From the NCBI GenBank assembly GCA_026399755.1, contig JAPLQI010000020.1, positions 32,562-96,561 of the forward strand: a stretch of 64,000 nucleotides of DNA, given 5' to 3'. The position numbers and the translations under genes are program-made. The stretch's first letter is position 1. Each line of letters starts with the position of its first letter. The notes under the pieces were generated by a model, which ran no database searches, was not told where the DNA came from, and saw only the letters and a program-made list of their open reading frames with translations. Below, piece by piece: positions 28,843-37,811 of this stretch. This stretch comes from Pseudomonadota bacterium. GTDB taxonomy: Bacteria > Pseudomonadota > Gammaproteobacteria > Burkholderiales > Chitinibacteraceae.

Positions 28843-29880
28843 TTAGGCTCGCTTAAACGCAATCACATGATCAATTTCTAGGCGTATGCCAATATCCTCA
28901 CCCACGGCGTGATTGTGATGACTAGGCACCAGCGATAATACTTTTTGCCCTGATGGCAGAGCCAGCGTGTAAAGAAATTGTGCACCTCGAAATGCTTTAG
29001 CCAGCACGGTGGCTTTCATTATACTTGCATCATCATGCAGCACATCGTCCGGGCGCACCAGCACATCGGCAGTGCAACCTAAGCAGCAATCCTCAGGCAT
29101 AGAGCCATCGATCACGCCTAGCTCGATTTTCACTTTGCCGCCCTCAGCCACCACACCAGACAGAAGTACGCCTTCACCGACAAAATCGGCCACAAAACGA
29201 TCCAGAGGCCGGTGGTATAAATCGTAAGGCGTGGCCCATTGGCGGATTTTACCTTCCGTCATCACGCCCACTTTATCGGCCACTGCAAAGGCCTCTCTTT
29301 GATCATGGGTGACTAAAATCGCCGTCATGCCCGCCGCTTTTAAAATGGTGCGCACTTCCTGCCCCAGTCTTTCACGCAGCTCTACATCTAAATTTGAAAA
29401 CGGCTCATCCAGCAATAAGAGCTGTGGACGTGGGGCCAATGCCCTTGCCAGTGCCACACGCTGCTGCTGGCCACCTGATAATTCATGCGGATAGCGATGC
29501 TCAACATGACCTAATCCAACCAATTGCAAAGCATCGGCCACGCGCTTGTCTTGCTCAGCTTTGCTTTCCCCCCTCAAGCCAAAAGCAATATTTCCCGCCA
29601 CAGTAAGATGAGGAAAAAGCGCGTAATCCTGAAACACCATACCAATCTGACGCTGCTCTGGCGGCAACATTTTGGCAGCGCTGCTGACTTTATTCCCCGC
29701 CAGCGTAATCTCACCCGCAGCCGGCTTCTCAAAGCCGGCAATGGCACGCAAAACCGTGGTTTTGCCGCAGCCGGAAGCACCCAACAGACAGCCAATCTCG
29801 CCCGCTTGCAAATGCAGCGATAAGTTTTCAACCACGGTACGACCACCAAGGGCAATCGCAAGATCAGATATTTTCAGCAT
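28843..29880 (-). CDS. fbpC: Ferric-iron ABC transporter ATPase FbpC
   Basis: ATPase (345 residues) energising Fe(III) import. Walker A is LLGASGCGKTT near residue 35, the Q-loop is MVFQDYALFPHLT, the signature is LSGGQQQRVALARALA and Walker B is LLLLDEPFSNLD. The C-terminal TOBE-like domain contains VRPDDVLHDD. The frame runs 47 codons upstream, but AAGGG before the ATG at 29878-29880 and the family start decide. The gene lies downstream of fbpA and fbpB, separated from fbpB by a 216-base spacer with an inverted repeat. Confidence 0.92.
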   Translation of the reverse strand: MLKISDLAIALGGRTVVENLSLHLQAGEIGCLLGASGCGKTTVLRAIAGFEKPAAGEITLAGNKVSSAAKMLPPEQRQIGMVFQDYALFPHLTVAGNIAFGLRGESKAEQDKRVADALQLVGLGHVEHRYPHELSGGQQQRVALARALAPRPQLLLLDEPFSNLDVELRERLGQEVRTILKAAGMTAILVTHDQREAFAVADKVGVMTEGKIRQWATPYDLYHRPLDRFVADFVGEGVLLSGVVAEGGKVKIELGVIDGSMPEDCCLGCTADVLVRPDDVLHDDASIMKATVLAKAFRGAQFLYTLALPSGQKVLSLVPSHHNHAVGEDIGIRLEIDHVIAFKRA

Positions 29881-29915
29881 ATAAACCCTTAAAACAGACC
29901 AAACCAAACCTAAGT

Positions 29916-30077
29916 TCTGTAGACACGGAGAACACAGAGCTAAACAAGAGAGGACACGGAGAAAAACAAAGAGGACTTCTCTACAAATGAAACTTAGATA
30001 AAACCTAGGAATATCTTTCACTCTTTCGTTTTTCTTTGTGTGCTTTGTGTTCTCCCGCCTTTCTCTGTGCCTACAGA
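29916..30077. repeat. Long imperfect inverted repeat between fbpC and fbpB
   Basis: The left arm (about 29916-29975) starts TCTGTAGACACGGAG and continues with AACACAGAG and GGACACGGAGAAAAAC. The right arm (about 30020-30077), read in reverse complement, starts TCTGTAGGCACAGAG, then GAACACAAAG and AAAAACGAAAGAG. The whole could fold as a long imperfect stem. A related left arm recurs at 31714-31760 upstream of fbpB. Confidence 0.65.
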
Positions 30078-30096
30078 CCTTTTTAACTTCCCAACA

Positions 30097-31692
30097 TCAG
30101 TCCTCGGTTTTCCTGACCAGCAGAATGACCGGGATCAAGCCCATCAACACAATAAAGAAACTCGGCAGGGCTGCGCGCTCCCACATGCCTTCTGACGTCA
30201 TCTCAAATACACGCACCGCCAAGGTGTCCCAGCCAAAGGGGCGGGTCATCAAGGTAATCGGCATTTCTTTCATCACATCGACAAAAGCAATGAGTAAAGC
30301 CGTAAGCAGCCCACCACGCAGCAAGGGCAGGTGCACGCGTCTTAATACTTGTCTCGACGAAAGACCCAGCGATCGTGCCGCGTCTTCCTGATTGCGGGTA
30401 ATCCGCTGCATGGCGGTATCGATAGGCGCAAAGGCCACAGCCATAAAACGCGCGGCCAGCGCCAGCAACATCACCGCCAAAGTGCCCTTTAAAACTTGCG
30501 TGGTGACAATGCCAAAGTAAGCCAAGATGGGGATCAATAGATTATCCAGCCAAGCAATGGGGATAAACACGCCCACCGCCAGCACCGTTCCCGGCACGGC
30601 ATAACCCAAGGTGGCGATACGTACCAGCCAACGTGTGTCGCGGTAACGACGCTGCGCATAGACCAAGATCAAGCCCAAGCCTGTTACCAGCAACGCCGCC
30701 ATCACGCCAATGGCAATCGAGCGCAAAATAAACCACGGATAGCGCTCGTCAAAATCCATCGCCCACACGCTTTTTACCCAAACCAAAAGCTGAATAAAGG
30801 GGACCACAAACGCGATGAGTAGCACAATGCTGCACCAGATCAATGCCAGATATCGGCCAGTACCGCGCAAAACAATCCGTTCAGCCGATCCGCTGCGCAC
30901 GGCGTAATGCCGACGACCCCGCCCCCATTGCTCGGCCACGGCCAGCGCCAACACAAACAGCACTAAGATGGACGCCAGCTGCGATGCAGCCGGTAAATTA
31001 AACAAGGAGAACCACGATTGATAAATCGCCGTAGTAAAGGTGTCGTAATTAAAAATAGAAACCGTGCCAAAATCGGCCAGCGTTTCCATCAGCACCAATA
31101 ACACCCCACCAATCAGCCAGGGCCGTGACATCGGTAAAACCACGCGAAAAAACGCCATGCGCCTAGACATACCCAGCATTTGCGCAGCTTCGATGCCACG
31201 CTTACCCTGAGTTAAAAACGCGTTTCTCGCTAATAAATATACATAGGGATAAAACGCGAGGGTGAGCACCAAAATCACGCCGCCCGTAGAGCGAATACGT
31301 GGGAACCAAGATGAATCCCCCGTCCATTCACGCAAGAGCGTTTGCACCGGGCCAGTAAAATCCAGCAGGCCAACTTGCACAAACGCCAATACATAGGCGG
31401 GCATAGCCAGAGGCAGCATCAAGCTCCAAGCAAAAAACCGCCGCAGAGGAAAATCACAGACGGCAGTGAGCCAAGCAAGGGAAACACCCAGCAGCAGCAC
31501 ACCCACCGTTACGCCTAGCATTAAAATTGCGGTGTTTTTAAGGACACGGGGTAAAACATATTCGGAAAGGTGTTGCCAGATTTCTGGCTGTGGATGCAAA
31601 AAGGAAGACAGCACCACCAAGAGAGGAATCAAGGTCAGCAAGGCGATTGGCAGCGCGTACAGAGTTCCTTTAGAGAACAGTTTTTGCATCAT
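30097..31692 (-). CDS. fbpB: Ferric-iron ABC transporter permease FbpB
   Basis: Fused permease (531 residues) with about twelve membrane helices and two binding-protein-dependent permease domains. Each half has its ATPase-docking loop: EAAQMLGMSRRMAFFRVVLP near residue 170 and DAARSLGLSSRQVLRRVHLP near 440. This double arrangement is characteristic of the FbpB/SfuB/AfuB ferric family. It lies between fbpA and fbpC, with repeat-rich spacers on both sides that are longer than usual for an operon. Confidence 0.92.
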   Translation of the reverse strand: MMQKLFSKGTLYALPIALLTLIPLLVVLSSFLHPQPEIWQHLSEYVLPRVLKNTAILMLGVTVGVLLLGVSLAWLTAVCDFPLRRFFAWSLMLPLAMPAYVLAFVQVGLLDFTGPVQTLLREWTGDSSWFPRIRSTGGVILVLTLAFYPYVYLLARNAFLTQGKRGIEAAQMLGMSRRMAFFRVVLPMSRPWLIGGVLLVLMETLADFGTVSIFNYDTFTTAIYQSWFSLFNLPAASQLASILVLFVLALAVAEQWGRGRRHYAVRSGSAERIVLRGTGRYLALIWCSIVLLIAFVVPFIQLLVWVKSVWAMDFDERYPWFILRSIAIGVMAALLVTGLGLILVYAQRRYRDTRWLVRIATLGYAVPGTVLAVGVFIPIAWLDNLLIPILAYFGIVTTQVLKGTLAVMLLALAARFMAVAFAPIDTAMQRITRNQEDAARSLGLSSRQVLRRVHLPLLRGGLLTALLIAFVDVMKEMPITLMTRPFGWDTLAVRVFEMTSEGMWERAALPSFFIVLMGLIPVILLVRKTED

Positions 31693-31713
31693 TAATAAAA
31701 CCCAAATCTTGAA

Positions 31714-31760
31714 CCAGAGAGAATACGGAGGACACAGAGCTATACAGAGAAAACCAAGAG
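31714..31760. repeat. Partial copy of the CACGGAG-type repeat
   Basis: GAACCAGAGAGAATACGGAG followed by GACACAGAGCTATACAGAGAAAAC resembles the left arm of the inverted repeat at 29916. It lies in the 269-base gap between fbpA and fbpB; a clear right arm is missing. Confidence 0.5.
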
Positions 31761-31961
31761 AAATAAGCAGGTTTACCCGTGCTTTCGTATTGTTCGTGGA
31801 TATCTGCTTAGTCTTTAGCGCAGTGGTGTCTTTCCATTTTCCTAAGAGAAACGGGCAAGACAGAAAATCTGCTTGCCCGTACTATGCAACGAGTCACTAT
31901 CGCTTACAAGAAACAAATCCTATCTGCGAGCCTGACGTCAACAATTGCAATTCATATATTA

Positions 31962-32948
31962 CTAGCGATAACCCGCTCTATCCATCAAACGCACCGCAGT
32001 CGATTGCAATTCACCCGCCTTGGATACATTAATCACATTAGATTTAAACGGACCCCAGCTTGCAACCAATGGGGACGCCTTAATTTTAGGATTGGCAGGG
32101 AATTCCATGTCTTTATCTGCGTAAAGATTTTGTGCTTTATCTGACGACAACCATTCAAGCAGCTTAATTGCACCCGCTGGGTTTTTAGCATAGCGCGTCA
32201 CCCCCGCGCCAGATACATTCACGTGCACGCCTTCAGCCTGCTGATTCGCCCAGAAAACACTCACAGGCAATGTAGGCTGCGCTTCAATCAGGCGGCCAAA
32301 GTAATAAGTATTAGCAATCCCAACCTCACACTGGCCCGCTGCAATTGCTTTCAGCATGGCGGTATCGTCTTGGAACACATCGGTCGCTAGATTATCCACC
32401 CAGCCACGAACGATTTTCTCGGTTTTAGGCTCGCCATACTGAGCAATCATCATGCCAACTAAAGACTGGTTGTACACTTTTTTGGAGGTACGCAGGCACA
32501 ACTTGCCTTTCCACTTTGGGTTAGCCAAATCTTCATAGCTAGATAAATCGGTGGCTTTTACTTTGTTCTTATTAAAGAACATAGTGCGTGCTCTTACCGA
32601 CAGGCCGTACCACTCGCCCTTAGGATCGCGTAAATGCGCAGGAATATTGTCATTCAATGTATTGGATTGAATCGATTTCAACAGCCCCATTTTAGAGGCC
32701 TGCCATAAATTACCCGCATCCACCGTGATCAAAGCATCCGCTGATGTGTTTTGCGCTTCTGCACGTAAGCGCTCAAGTAAAGGGCCTTCTTTATCGGTAA
32801 GCAGCTTGACTTCAACGCCCGTTTCTTTAGTGAATGCGTCGAGCAAAGGCTTTAGGAGCTGCTCATTGCGAGCCGAATACAAAGTCACACTTTCAGCATG
32901 AGCAAGCGAAGTAGCAGCAAGCAGGGAGGCTAGAACAAGACGCTTCAC
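31962..32948 (-). CDS. fbpA: Ferric-iron ABC transporter substrate-binding protein FbpA
   Basis: Periplasmic Fe(III)-binding protein (328 residues). The signal peptide ends SLAHA, followed by ESVTLYSARNEQLLKPLLDAF, the family opening. Two adjacent tyrosines in GIANTYYFGRL near residue 220 match the iron-binding Tyr pair of FbpA/FutA proteins. The start is GTG at 32946-32948 with AAGGAATT upstream; no ATG fits the signal peptide. First gene of fbpABC. I saw no convincing Fur box upstream. Confidence 0.93.
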   Translation of the reverse strand: MKRLVLASLLAATSLAHAESVTLYSARNEQLLKPLLDAFTKETGVEVKLLTDKEGPLLERLRAEAQNTSADALITVDAGNLWQASKMGLLKSIQSNTLNDNIPAHLRDPKGEWYGLSVRARTMFFNKNKVKATDLSSYEDLANPKWKGKLCLRTSKKVYNQSLVGMMIAQYGEPKTEKIVRGWVDNLATDVFQDDTAMLKAIAAGQCEVGIANTYYFGRLIEAQPTLPVSVFWANQQAEGVHVNVSGAGVTRYAKNPAGAIKLLEWLSSDKAQNLYADKDMEFPANPKIKASPLVASWGPFKSNVINVSKAGELQSTAVRLMDRAGYR

Positions 32949-33696
32949 GGGAATTCCTTCATTAAAATTTAAACAAATGCCACGGAGATTAAAAACCATT
33001 CTCAATACACCGCAAGAATGACATAGACGCGCAAGTAAGGGAAGACACACAGCACTTAAAACACCGCCTAAGCCGCACTATGCACGCCCCTTTTTGCTAA
33101 AAAATAAAGCTTAACTGACTAAGAATAAATAAGAAGCCACCTCTCTAGCTTTAACTCAGGCCCCCTCTACTCAAATCTTATCAACCTAGGGTTATATCAT
33201 TGGGCTAATCAGAATTTATAGGGTGTACAACGACGGAGTCGTTGCGCACCGAGAGCCGGTGCGCAAGAAAAACGACTTGCACACCCTATAGTAGAACCAA
33301 GCCTTGGCGATTTTCGGCCTTAAGTTGATAGGGTTGCCCCCCCCCAAGCAAGCTCCCAATATTAAATAAGGTAAGCAAAAATTGTTAAGGCAAGATGTCT
33401 TCGCAAGCGTGGCTTTAGCCGCGAAAGTGCTGCTTGAAATGCCATTCGTGGCAAGCGATGTTTGTGCTTAAGACCTGCAGGCTTGCCCCTCACCCTTCCC
33501 AAAACATACCCCCCACCAGTCAGCAGCATTTAGTTCTTCTAAACGTTTAATTCAAATTATTTAGATATGGCGAATGATTTGCGCACGCTATTCTACCAAG
33601 CAACTAGAAAACAACGGTTCATGCTCGCGATCACAAGCATTAAAAACCAGTTTTCTAGCAAAAAAACTAAATCAATAAACACACCACGGGATACAT
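32949..33696. other. Intergenic region between divergent fbpA and cytochrome c genes
   Basis: About 750 bases without a gene. It holds one copy of the TATAGGGTGT palindromic repeat (33217-33290), a run of nine C near 33342, and presumably both promoters. The small frame at 33567-33794 is a shadow reading into the cytochrome gene. Confidence 0.6.
33217..33290. repeat. TATAGGGTGT palindromic repeat, copy 1
   Basis: Ends TATAGGGTGT and ACACCCTATA are inverted copies; an inner stem TGCGCACCG/CGGTGCGCA sits in the middle. Related elements occur at 55319-55390 and 57329-57400 with the same outer ends and a similar length (72-74 bases). Confidence 0.85.
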
Positions 33697-34014
33697 ATGA
33701 ATCTGCTAGGAAAATCTGCACTATTTTTCTCTTTCAGCCTTTTAGCCAGCCACTCTTTCGCTGCCGATGCCATGGCACTCGCTCAAAAGAATAACTGCCT
33801 CGCCTGTCATTCTGTTGATACAAAAATTGTCGGCCCCTCTTATAAAGAAGTTGCCCTTAAATACAAAGGGAATGCAGGCGCTGTAAATATGCTCATGGCA
33901 AAAGTAAAAAATGGCGGCGGCGGTGTATGGGGATCGATGCCTATGCCACCTAATCCACAAGTCAATCCAGAGGATATGAAAACGATAGTGACTTGGATTT
34001 TAAAACAGAAATAA
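33697..34014 (+). CDS. Periplasmic class I cytochrome c (c551/c552-like)
   Basis: A 105-residue exported monohaem cytochrome. The signal peptide ends SFA near residue 22; the haem motif CLACH has Cys34, Cys37 and His38. The distal ligand is probably a Met in WGSMPMPPNPQV, typical of c551/c552 proteins. It lies 44 bases upstream of the sulfite-dehydrogenase-like gene and may accept electrons from it, passing them on to an oxidase. Confidence 0.9.
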   Translation: MNLLGKSALFFSFSLLASHSFAADAMALAQKNNCLACHSVDTKIVGPSYKEVALKYKGNAGAVNMLMAKVKNGGGGVWGSMPMPPNPQVNPEDMKTIVTWILKQK

Positions 34015-34058
34015 GCTGTCGGTAACCCAATCAGGCCATCGATCAAAAGGCGCAAATT

Positions 34059-35300
34059 ATGCAAAAAAATGAGATCTCATTTTTCAGCAGAAGAACCCTT
34101 CTTAAAGGGGGGCTCGCCTCTGCCGTATCTGCAAGCATGTTTACTTTACCCAATAAAGCATTTGCACTTAATTTAATTAATCAAGGCTTTGAAAATGGTG
34201 TAAGAGAGTTAGTTCCCTATCCACAAAAATACCCTCTATTAAGAATTACCACTCGCCCTGTTCATTTAGAAACGCCTTTTTCCTATTTTGATCAAAGCCT
34301 GATCACCCCAAATAAAGCTGTTTTTGTGCGTTACCACCACGCTAACCATCCACTTAACATTGATGAAAGTGCACATGTTTTAAGCATCAAAGGAAATGTA
34401 AGTCGTCCCCTCAGGTTAAGCTTAGAAGAATTAAAAAAGCGCTTTAATCAAGTTTCTCTTAATGTTGTATTGCAATGCGCCGGAAATGGCCGCGCCTTAT
34501 CGTCCCCCCGTGTGCCAGGCGCACAATTGGGCAATGGCTCAATGGCCTGTTTTACAGTGACCGGCGTTAGGCTAGCTGATGTATTAAAAGCGGCGGGCGT
34601 AGGCCCAAATGCCAAACAAATTAAATATAGAGGAACGGACGAGCCCGCATTGCCTGTTACGCCTGCCTTTATTCGCTCTTTAGATATTGAAAAAGCATTA
34701 TCTGACGATGTGTTAATTGTATGGGCAATGAATGGCGCGCCCTTGCCTATACTCAATGGATTTCCAATTCGCTTAGTTGTACCCGGCTATTTCGCACCCT
34801 ATTGGATGAAGCACTTATCAGAAATAGAGGTGATTAATCATGAATTTGATGGCTGGTTTGCGAAAGAAGCCTATATGGTGCCAGACACCGTAAACAATGG
34901 CATTGCACCTGGCACGGAAACAAAAAACAAAATTCCACTGCGCGAACTAAAGGTTCGCTCGTTTATTACTAACATCGAAACTGGCAATAAAATAAAATTG
35001 AAAAATGGTGAATTAACAATAAGAGGTATTGCATTTGATAGCGGCAGTGGCATACGCACCGTCGATTTTTCTGCCGATGGCGGAAAAAACTGGACGCCTG
35101 CCAAACTCGGCAAAAACATAGGTCATTATGCTTTTAGGCCATGGAGCATCACGCTCAGAAATTTAAAGAAGGGTTCCATAGCATTAATGGCAAGGGCCAC
35201 GGCCAATAGCGGAGAAACACAGCCCATCGTTCAACCGTGGAACCCGGGCGGTTATGCACGCAATGTTATTGAGGTCGTGAATATCACACTGACATCATAA
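34059..35300 (+). CDS. Sulfite dehydrogenase-like molybdenum enzyme, Tat-exported
   Basis: Periplasmic molybdopterin enzyme of the sulfite oxidase family (413 residues). A Tat signal SRRTLLKGG sits at residues 10-18. The molybdenum-ligating cysteine is Cys140 in VVLQCAGNGR, and PGYFAPYWMKHLSEIEV and the C-terminal Mo-co dimerisation domain (TVDFSADGGKNWTPAKLG; RPWSITL; QPIVQPWNPGGY) complete the fold. There is no haem domain of its own; the small cytochrome directly downstream would serve, as SorB serves SorA. Sulfite is the likely substrate, but related enzymes act on other oxyanions or sulfoxides. Confidence 0.88.
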   Translation: MQKNEISFFSRRTLLKGGLASAVSASMFTLPNKAFALNLINQGFENGVRELVPYPQKYPLLRITTRPVHLETPFSYFDQSLITPNKAVFVRYHHANHPLNIDESAHVLSIKGNVSRPLRLSLEELKKRFNQVSLNVVLQCAGNGRALSSPRVPGAQLGNGSMACFTVTGVRLADVLKAAGVGPNAKQIKYRGTDEPALPVTPAFIRSLDIEKALSDDVLIVWAMNGAPLPILNGFPIRLVVPGYFAPYWMKHLSEIEVINHEFDGWFAKEAYMVPDTVNNGIAPGTETKNKIPLRELKVRSFITNIETGNKIKLKNGELTIRGIAFDSGSGIRTVDFSADGGKNWTPAKLGKNIGHYAFRPWSITLRNLKKGSIALMARATANSGETQPIVQPWNPGGYARNVIEVVNITLTS

Positions 35301-35308
35301 GGATCACC

Positions 35309-35614
35309 ATGAGAACGCTCTTCTTTGCCCTGCTTACTTTGCTTTGCACTAGCCCAGCTTTCGCACAGGAAATCAAGCTCCCTCCTGAAACCGTTATGTA
35401 TCCGGCCAATTCCAATCCGGGCTATGTCACCGCATTACAAAAATGCCTTATTTGCCACTCGGCTGATTATGCTTTGTATCAGCCCAATCTATCAAAAGAA
35501 GCTTGGAACAAAATCACAGAAAAAATGCGCCTCAGCTTTAAAGCGTCCATCACTCAGGAAGAAGCCTCGCAGGTAGCGGCTTATCTTTTTGAGACCCAAC
35601 GTCCTAAAAAATAA
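35309..35614 (+). CDS. SorB-like small cytochrome c subunit
   Basis: Exported 101-residue monohaem cytochrome. The signal peptide ends AFAQ at residue 20 and the haem motif is CLICH with Cys46, Cys49 and His50; a possible distal Met is in ITEKMRLSF. It starts 8 bases after the molybdenum enzyme gene with AAGGATCACC upstream, matching the SorA-SorB arrangement where the cytochrome subunit takes electrons from molybdenum. Confidence 0.88.
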   Translation: MRTLFFALLTLLCTSPAFAQEIKLPPETVMYPANSNPGYVTALQKCLICHSADYALYQPNLSKEAWNKITEKMRLSFKASITQEEASQVAAYLFETQRPKK

Positions 35615-35760
35615 ATCATCCCTGCGTGCTCAGGGTGCCGCTCGTCTGCACTCTGCTAAAAAAAATCATCAGGGATGGAATAAAACCTCAGAACTGTACG
35701 TCCACCTTTATAAGGGTCGCTTTGCATACCGCACAGCCCTTTTCTTAGACAGGATTAATA

Positions 35761-36774
35761 ATGACGCACCCCTTTCGTGTAAGCGCAGCACAGCTATGTA
35801 CTGCCCTTTTATCCCTAACTTGCAGTGCCAGTCTGTGGGCAGCTGACATAAGCCCCACAAAGTTTGACGGCCAAATTCGTAACAATTCGCTGGCCCTTAG
35901 CCCTGATGAAAGCACCGCCGTGGTGTCTTATAGCGAGCGCTCAGAGCTGCTTGTTTACGATCTTAAAAAAGGCGAGCTTCGCCAAACCTTGCTAGGCTAT
36001 ATCACACCAAGAAATATTGTTTTCGCCCCAGATGGAAAATCGTTTTATGTCTCCGACAGCAGTCTGGGTGAAATCATAAAAACAGATACCGCCACACTTC
36101 AAATCCAATCGCGGATGGCCGCAGGCCCAGGTGCCTTTGGCACGGCGATCAGTAAAGATGGCCAAGATTTATATCTGAACAACCAAGCTTCAAACACCGT
36201 TACCCGCTTTGACACCGGCAGTGGACAGGCGCGCAGTGTGATCACCGGCTTTGCTCAGCCACGCCAAGGTGTAAAGCTAAGCCCCGATGGCAGCAAACTC
36301 TATGTCACCAATTTTCTAGGGGACAAAGTCACTATTGTTGACACCAAGACCGACAAAATTGAGGGCGAGATCAAAGACTTCAGCAAGATACGTGCAATTT
36401 CAATTAGCGCAGACGGCAAAACCCTGTTTGCGGCCAATAGCGGCACACACACCCTTGCTGTTGTAGATATTGCCAAGCGGAAAATCCAAAATCTCGTTTC
36501 TGTTGGCCGCGAGCCTTACGGTGCGGCGCTTTCGCCGGATGGCCGTTTTATTTATGCAGGCAATCTAGCCGACCAGACGGTTTCGGTGGTTGATGTTGCC
36601 TCGCAGCAGCTTGTAGCCACTATCACCGGCTTTAAGCAGCCCCGTCAGGCCATCGCATTTACCCGCGACGGCAAACTGGCCTATGTACTGAATGAAGATC
36701 TCAGCATTGCCAAAGTTGACCGAGATAGCCAAAAAATTGTGCAGCAAATCACGGCAGCCCAAAAAAATAAATAA
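35761..36774 (+). CDS. Exported YVTN-type beta-propeller protein
   Basis: A 337-residue periplasmic protein with a signal peptide (ending SLWAA) and about seven YVTN/cytochrome-D1-like blades. Blade motifs recur: IVFAPDGKSFYVSD, AISKDGQDLYLNN, KLSPDGSKLYVTN, SISADGKTLFAANSG and ALSPDGRFIYAGN. It has no haem or catalytic motif. Position 146 bases after the SorB-like gene suggests a structural or ligand-binding role in the same pathway. Confidence 0.85.
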   Translation: MTHPFRVSAAQLCTALLSLTCSASLWAADISPTKFDGQIRNNSLALSPDESTAVVSYSERSELLVYDLKKGELRQTLLGYITPRNIVFAPDGKSFYVSDSSLGEIIKTDTATLQIQSRMAAGPGAFGTAISKDGQDLYLNNQASNTVTRFDTGSGQARSVITGFAQPRQGVKLSPDGSKLYVTNFLGDKVTIVDTKTDKIEGEIKDFSKIRAISISADGKTLFAANSGTHTLAVVDIAKRKIQNLVSVGREPYGAALSPDGRFIYAGNLADQTVSVVDVASQQLVATITGFKQPRQAIAFTRDGKLAYVLNEDLSIAKVDRDSQKIVQQITAAQKNK

Positions 36775-36868
36775 GCCCCTCTTTTTTAATAATGCAGATT
36801 TAGCAAAGCGGGATTCGCCCCGCCCAGCCGACTGCTTCCACGCCCGATAACACAAAGGATTGATCGCC

Positions 36869-37288
36869 ATGCTTAAACGCGCCCTTTTACCCGCAGCCCT
36901 TATTTTGCTGAGTAGCCACGCTTTTGCCACTCCCGCCGATGACAGCCGCGCTCACTTTCAAAGCATCGCCTCAGGAAATGTTACGCAGCTGATGCAAAAC
37001 TACGCCGAGCAAGCCCAATTTAACTGGGTAGGCGGCCCTATTGATGGCCTCTATGCTGGCAAAACAGCCATTAACACGGTATGGAGTAAATTTACCCAAG
37101 CTCAGGGCACACAAAAAGTCAGCATCGAGAAGCTAGAAGAATCACTCAACCCCAAAGGGGCAACCGTCACCGCCAATGTTTTCTTTGAAGGCAAAATCAA
37201 GATCAAAGTCCGCTATGTGCTGACTTGGCGTGAAGGAAAAATCATCAATGAAACATGGCAAATTGATCCACAATTAAACTTTAACTAA
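36869..37288 (+). CDS. Exported SnoaL/NTF2-like protein
   Basis: A 139-residue protein with a signal peptide ending AFA near residue 20 and a single NTF2-like cone domain: DDSRAHFQSIASGNVTQLMQ, then VGGPIDGLYAGKTAINTVWSKF, then WREGKIINETWQID. I chose the ATG at 36869 (AAGGA upstream) over an in-frame TTG at 36860. Function unknown; such domains bind small molecules or act as simple enzymes. The sigma-factor gene starts 9 bases later. Confidence 0.8.
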   Translation: MLKRALLPAALILLSSHAFATPADDSRAHFQSIASGNVTQLMQNYAEQAQFNWVGGPIDGLYAGKTAINTVWSKFTQAQGTQKVSIEKLEESLNPKGATVTANVFFEGKIKIKVRYVLTWREGKIINETWQIDPQLNFN

Positions 37289-37297
37289 GCTCACTTC

Positions 37298-37804
37298 ATG
37301 CCGCTCGACGAACACGAGCTTCTGAATATGCTACCTCGCCTGCGCAGATATGCGCGGGCGTTGGTGCGGCATAAAGACGAGGCCGACGATCTGGTGCAAG
37401 ACACGCTAGAACGCGCATGGCTGAAATCCAGCCTGTGGCGAGGGGTTGCTGATATGCGCGGCTGGTTATTTAGCATCATGCATAATCTGCACGCAGATGG
37501 TGCTCGCCGCCCGCGCATTCACACAGTTGAGCTGGATGACAACACCCCGGAAATCCCTATTGCTGCCCAGCAAGTAGAGCAACTGGCGATGCGCGATTTA
37601 CAAGCAGCACTCAATCAACTGCCCGATGAGCAAAGGGAAGTCTTATTACTCGTGGCGCTGGAAGAAATGGCTTACGCAGATATTGCTAAGACATTAAATA
37701 TTCCTATGGGCACCGTCATGTCTCGGCTATCACGGGGCCGTGAACGCTTACGCATCGTGCTGGAAACACAAGCTAAACCTGTACACTTAAGAATCGTCAA
37801 ATGA
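37298..37804 (+). CDS. ECF RNA polymerase sigma factor
   Basis: A 168-residue extracytoplasmic-function sigma factor. Region 2 is at about residues 8-75 (RYARALVRHKDEADDLVQDT and RGWLFSIMHN) and region 4 at about 100-155 (AALNQLPDEQREVLLLVALE, then AKTLNIPMGTVMSRLSRGRE). It is followed after 7 bases by a membrane anti-sigma factor and probably controls the upstream redox cluster. ECF control of periplasmic sulfite oxidation has precedent in Sinorhizobium. Confidence 0.93.
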   Translation: MPLDEHELLNMLPRLRRYARALVRHKDEADDLVQDTLERAWLKSSLWRGVADMRGWLFSIMHNLHADGARRPRIHTVELDDNTPEIPIAAQQVEQLAMRDLQAALNQLPDEQREVLLLVALEEMAYADIAKTLNIPMGTVMSRLSRGRERLRIVLETQAKPVHLRIVK

Positions 37805-37811
37805 GCACACC

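Noticed and set aside
32949..33200. Fur box upstream of fbpA
   Set aside because: AT-rich stretches occur but none matches the 19-base inverted consensus well enough.
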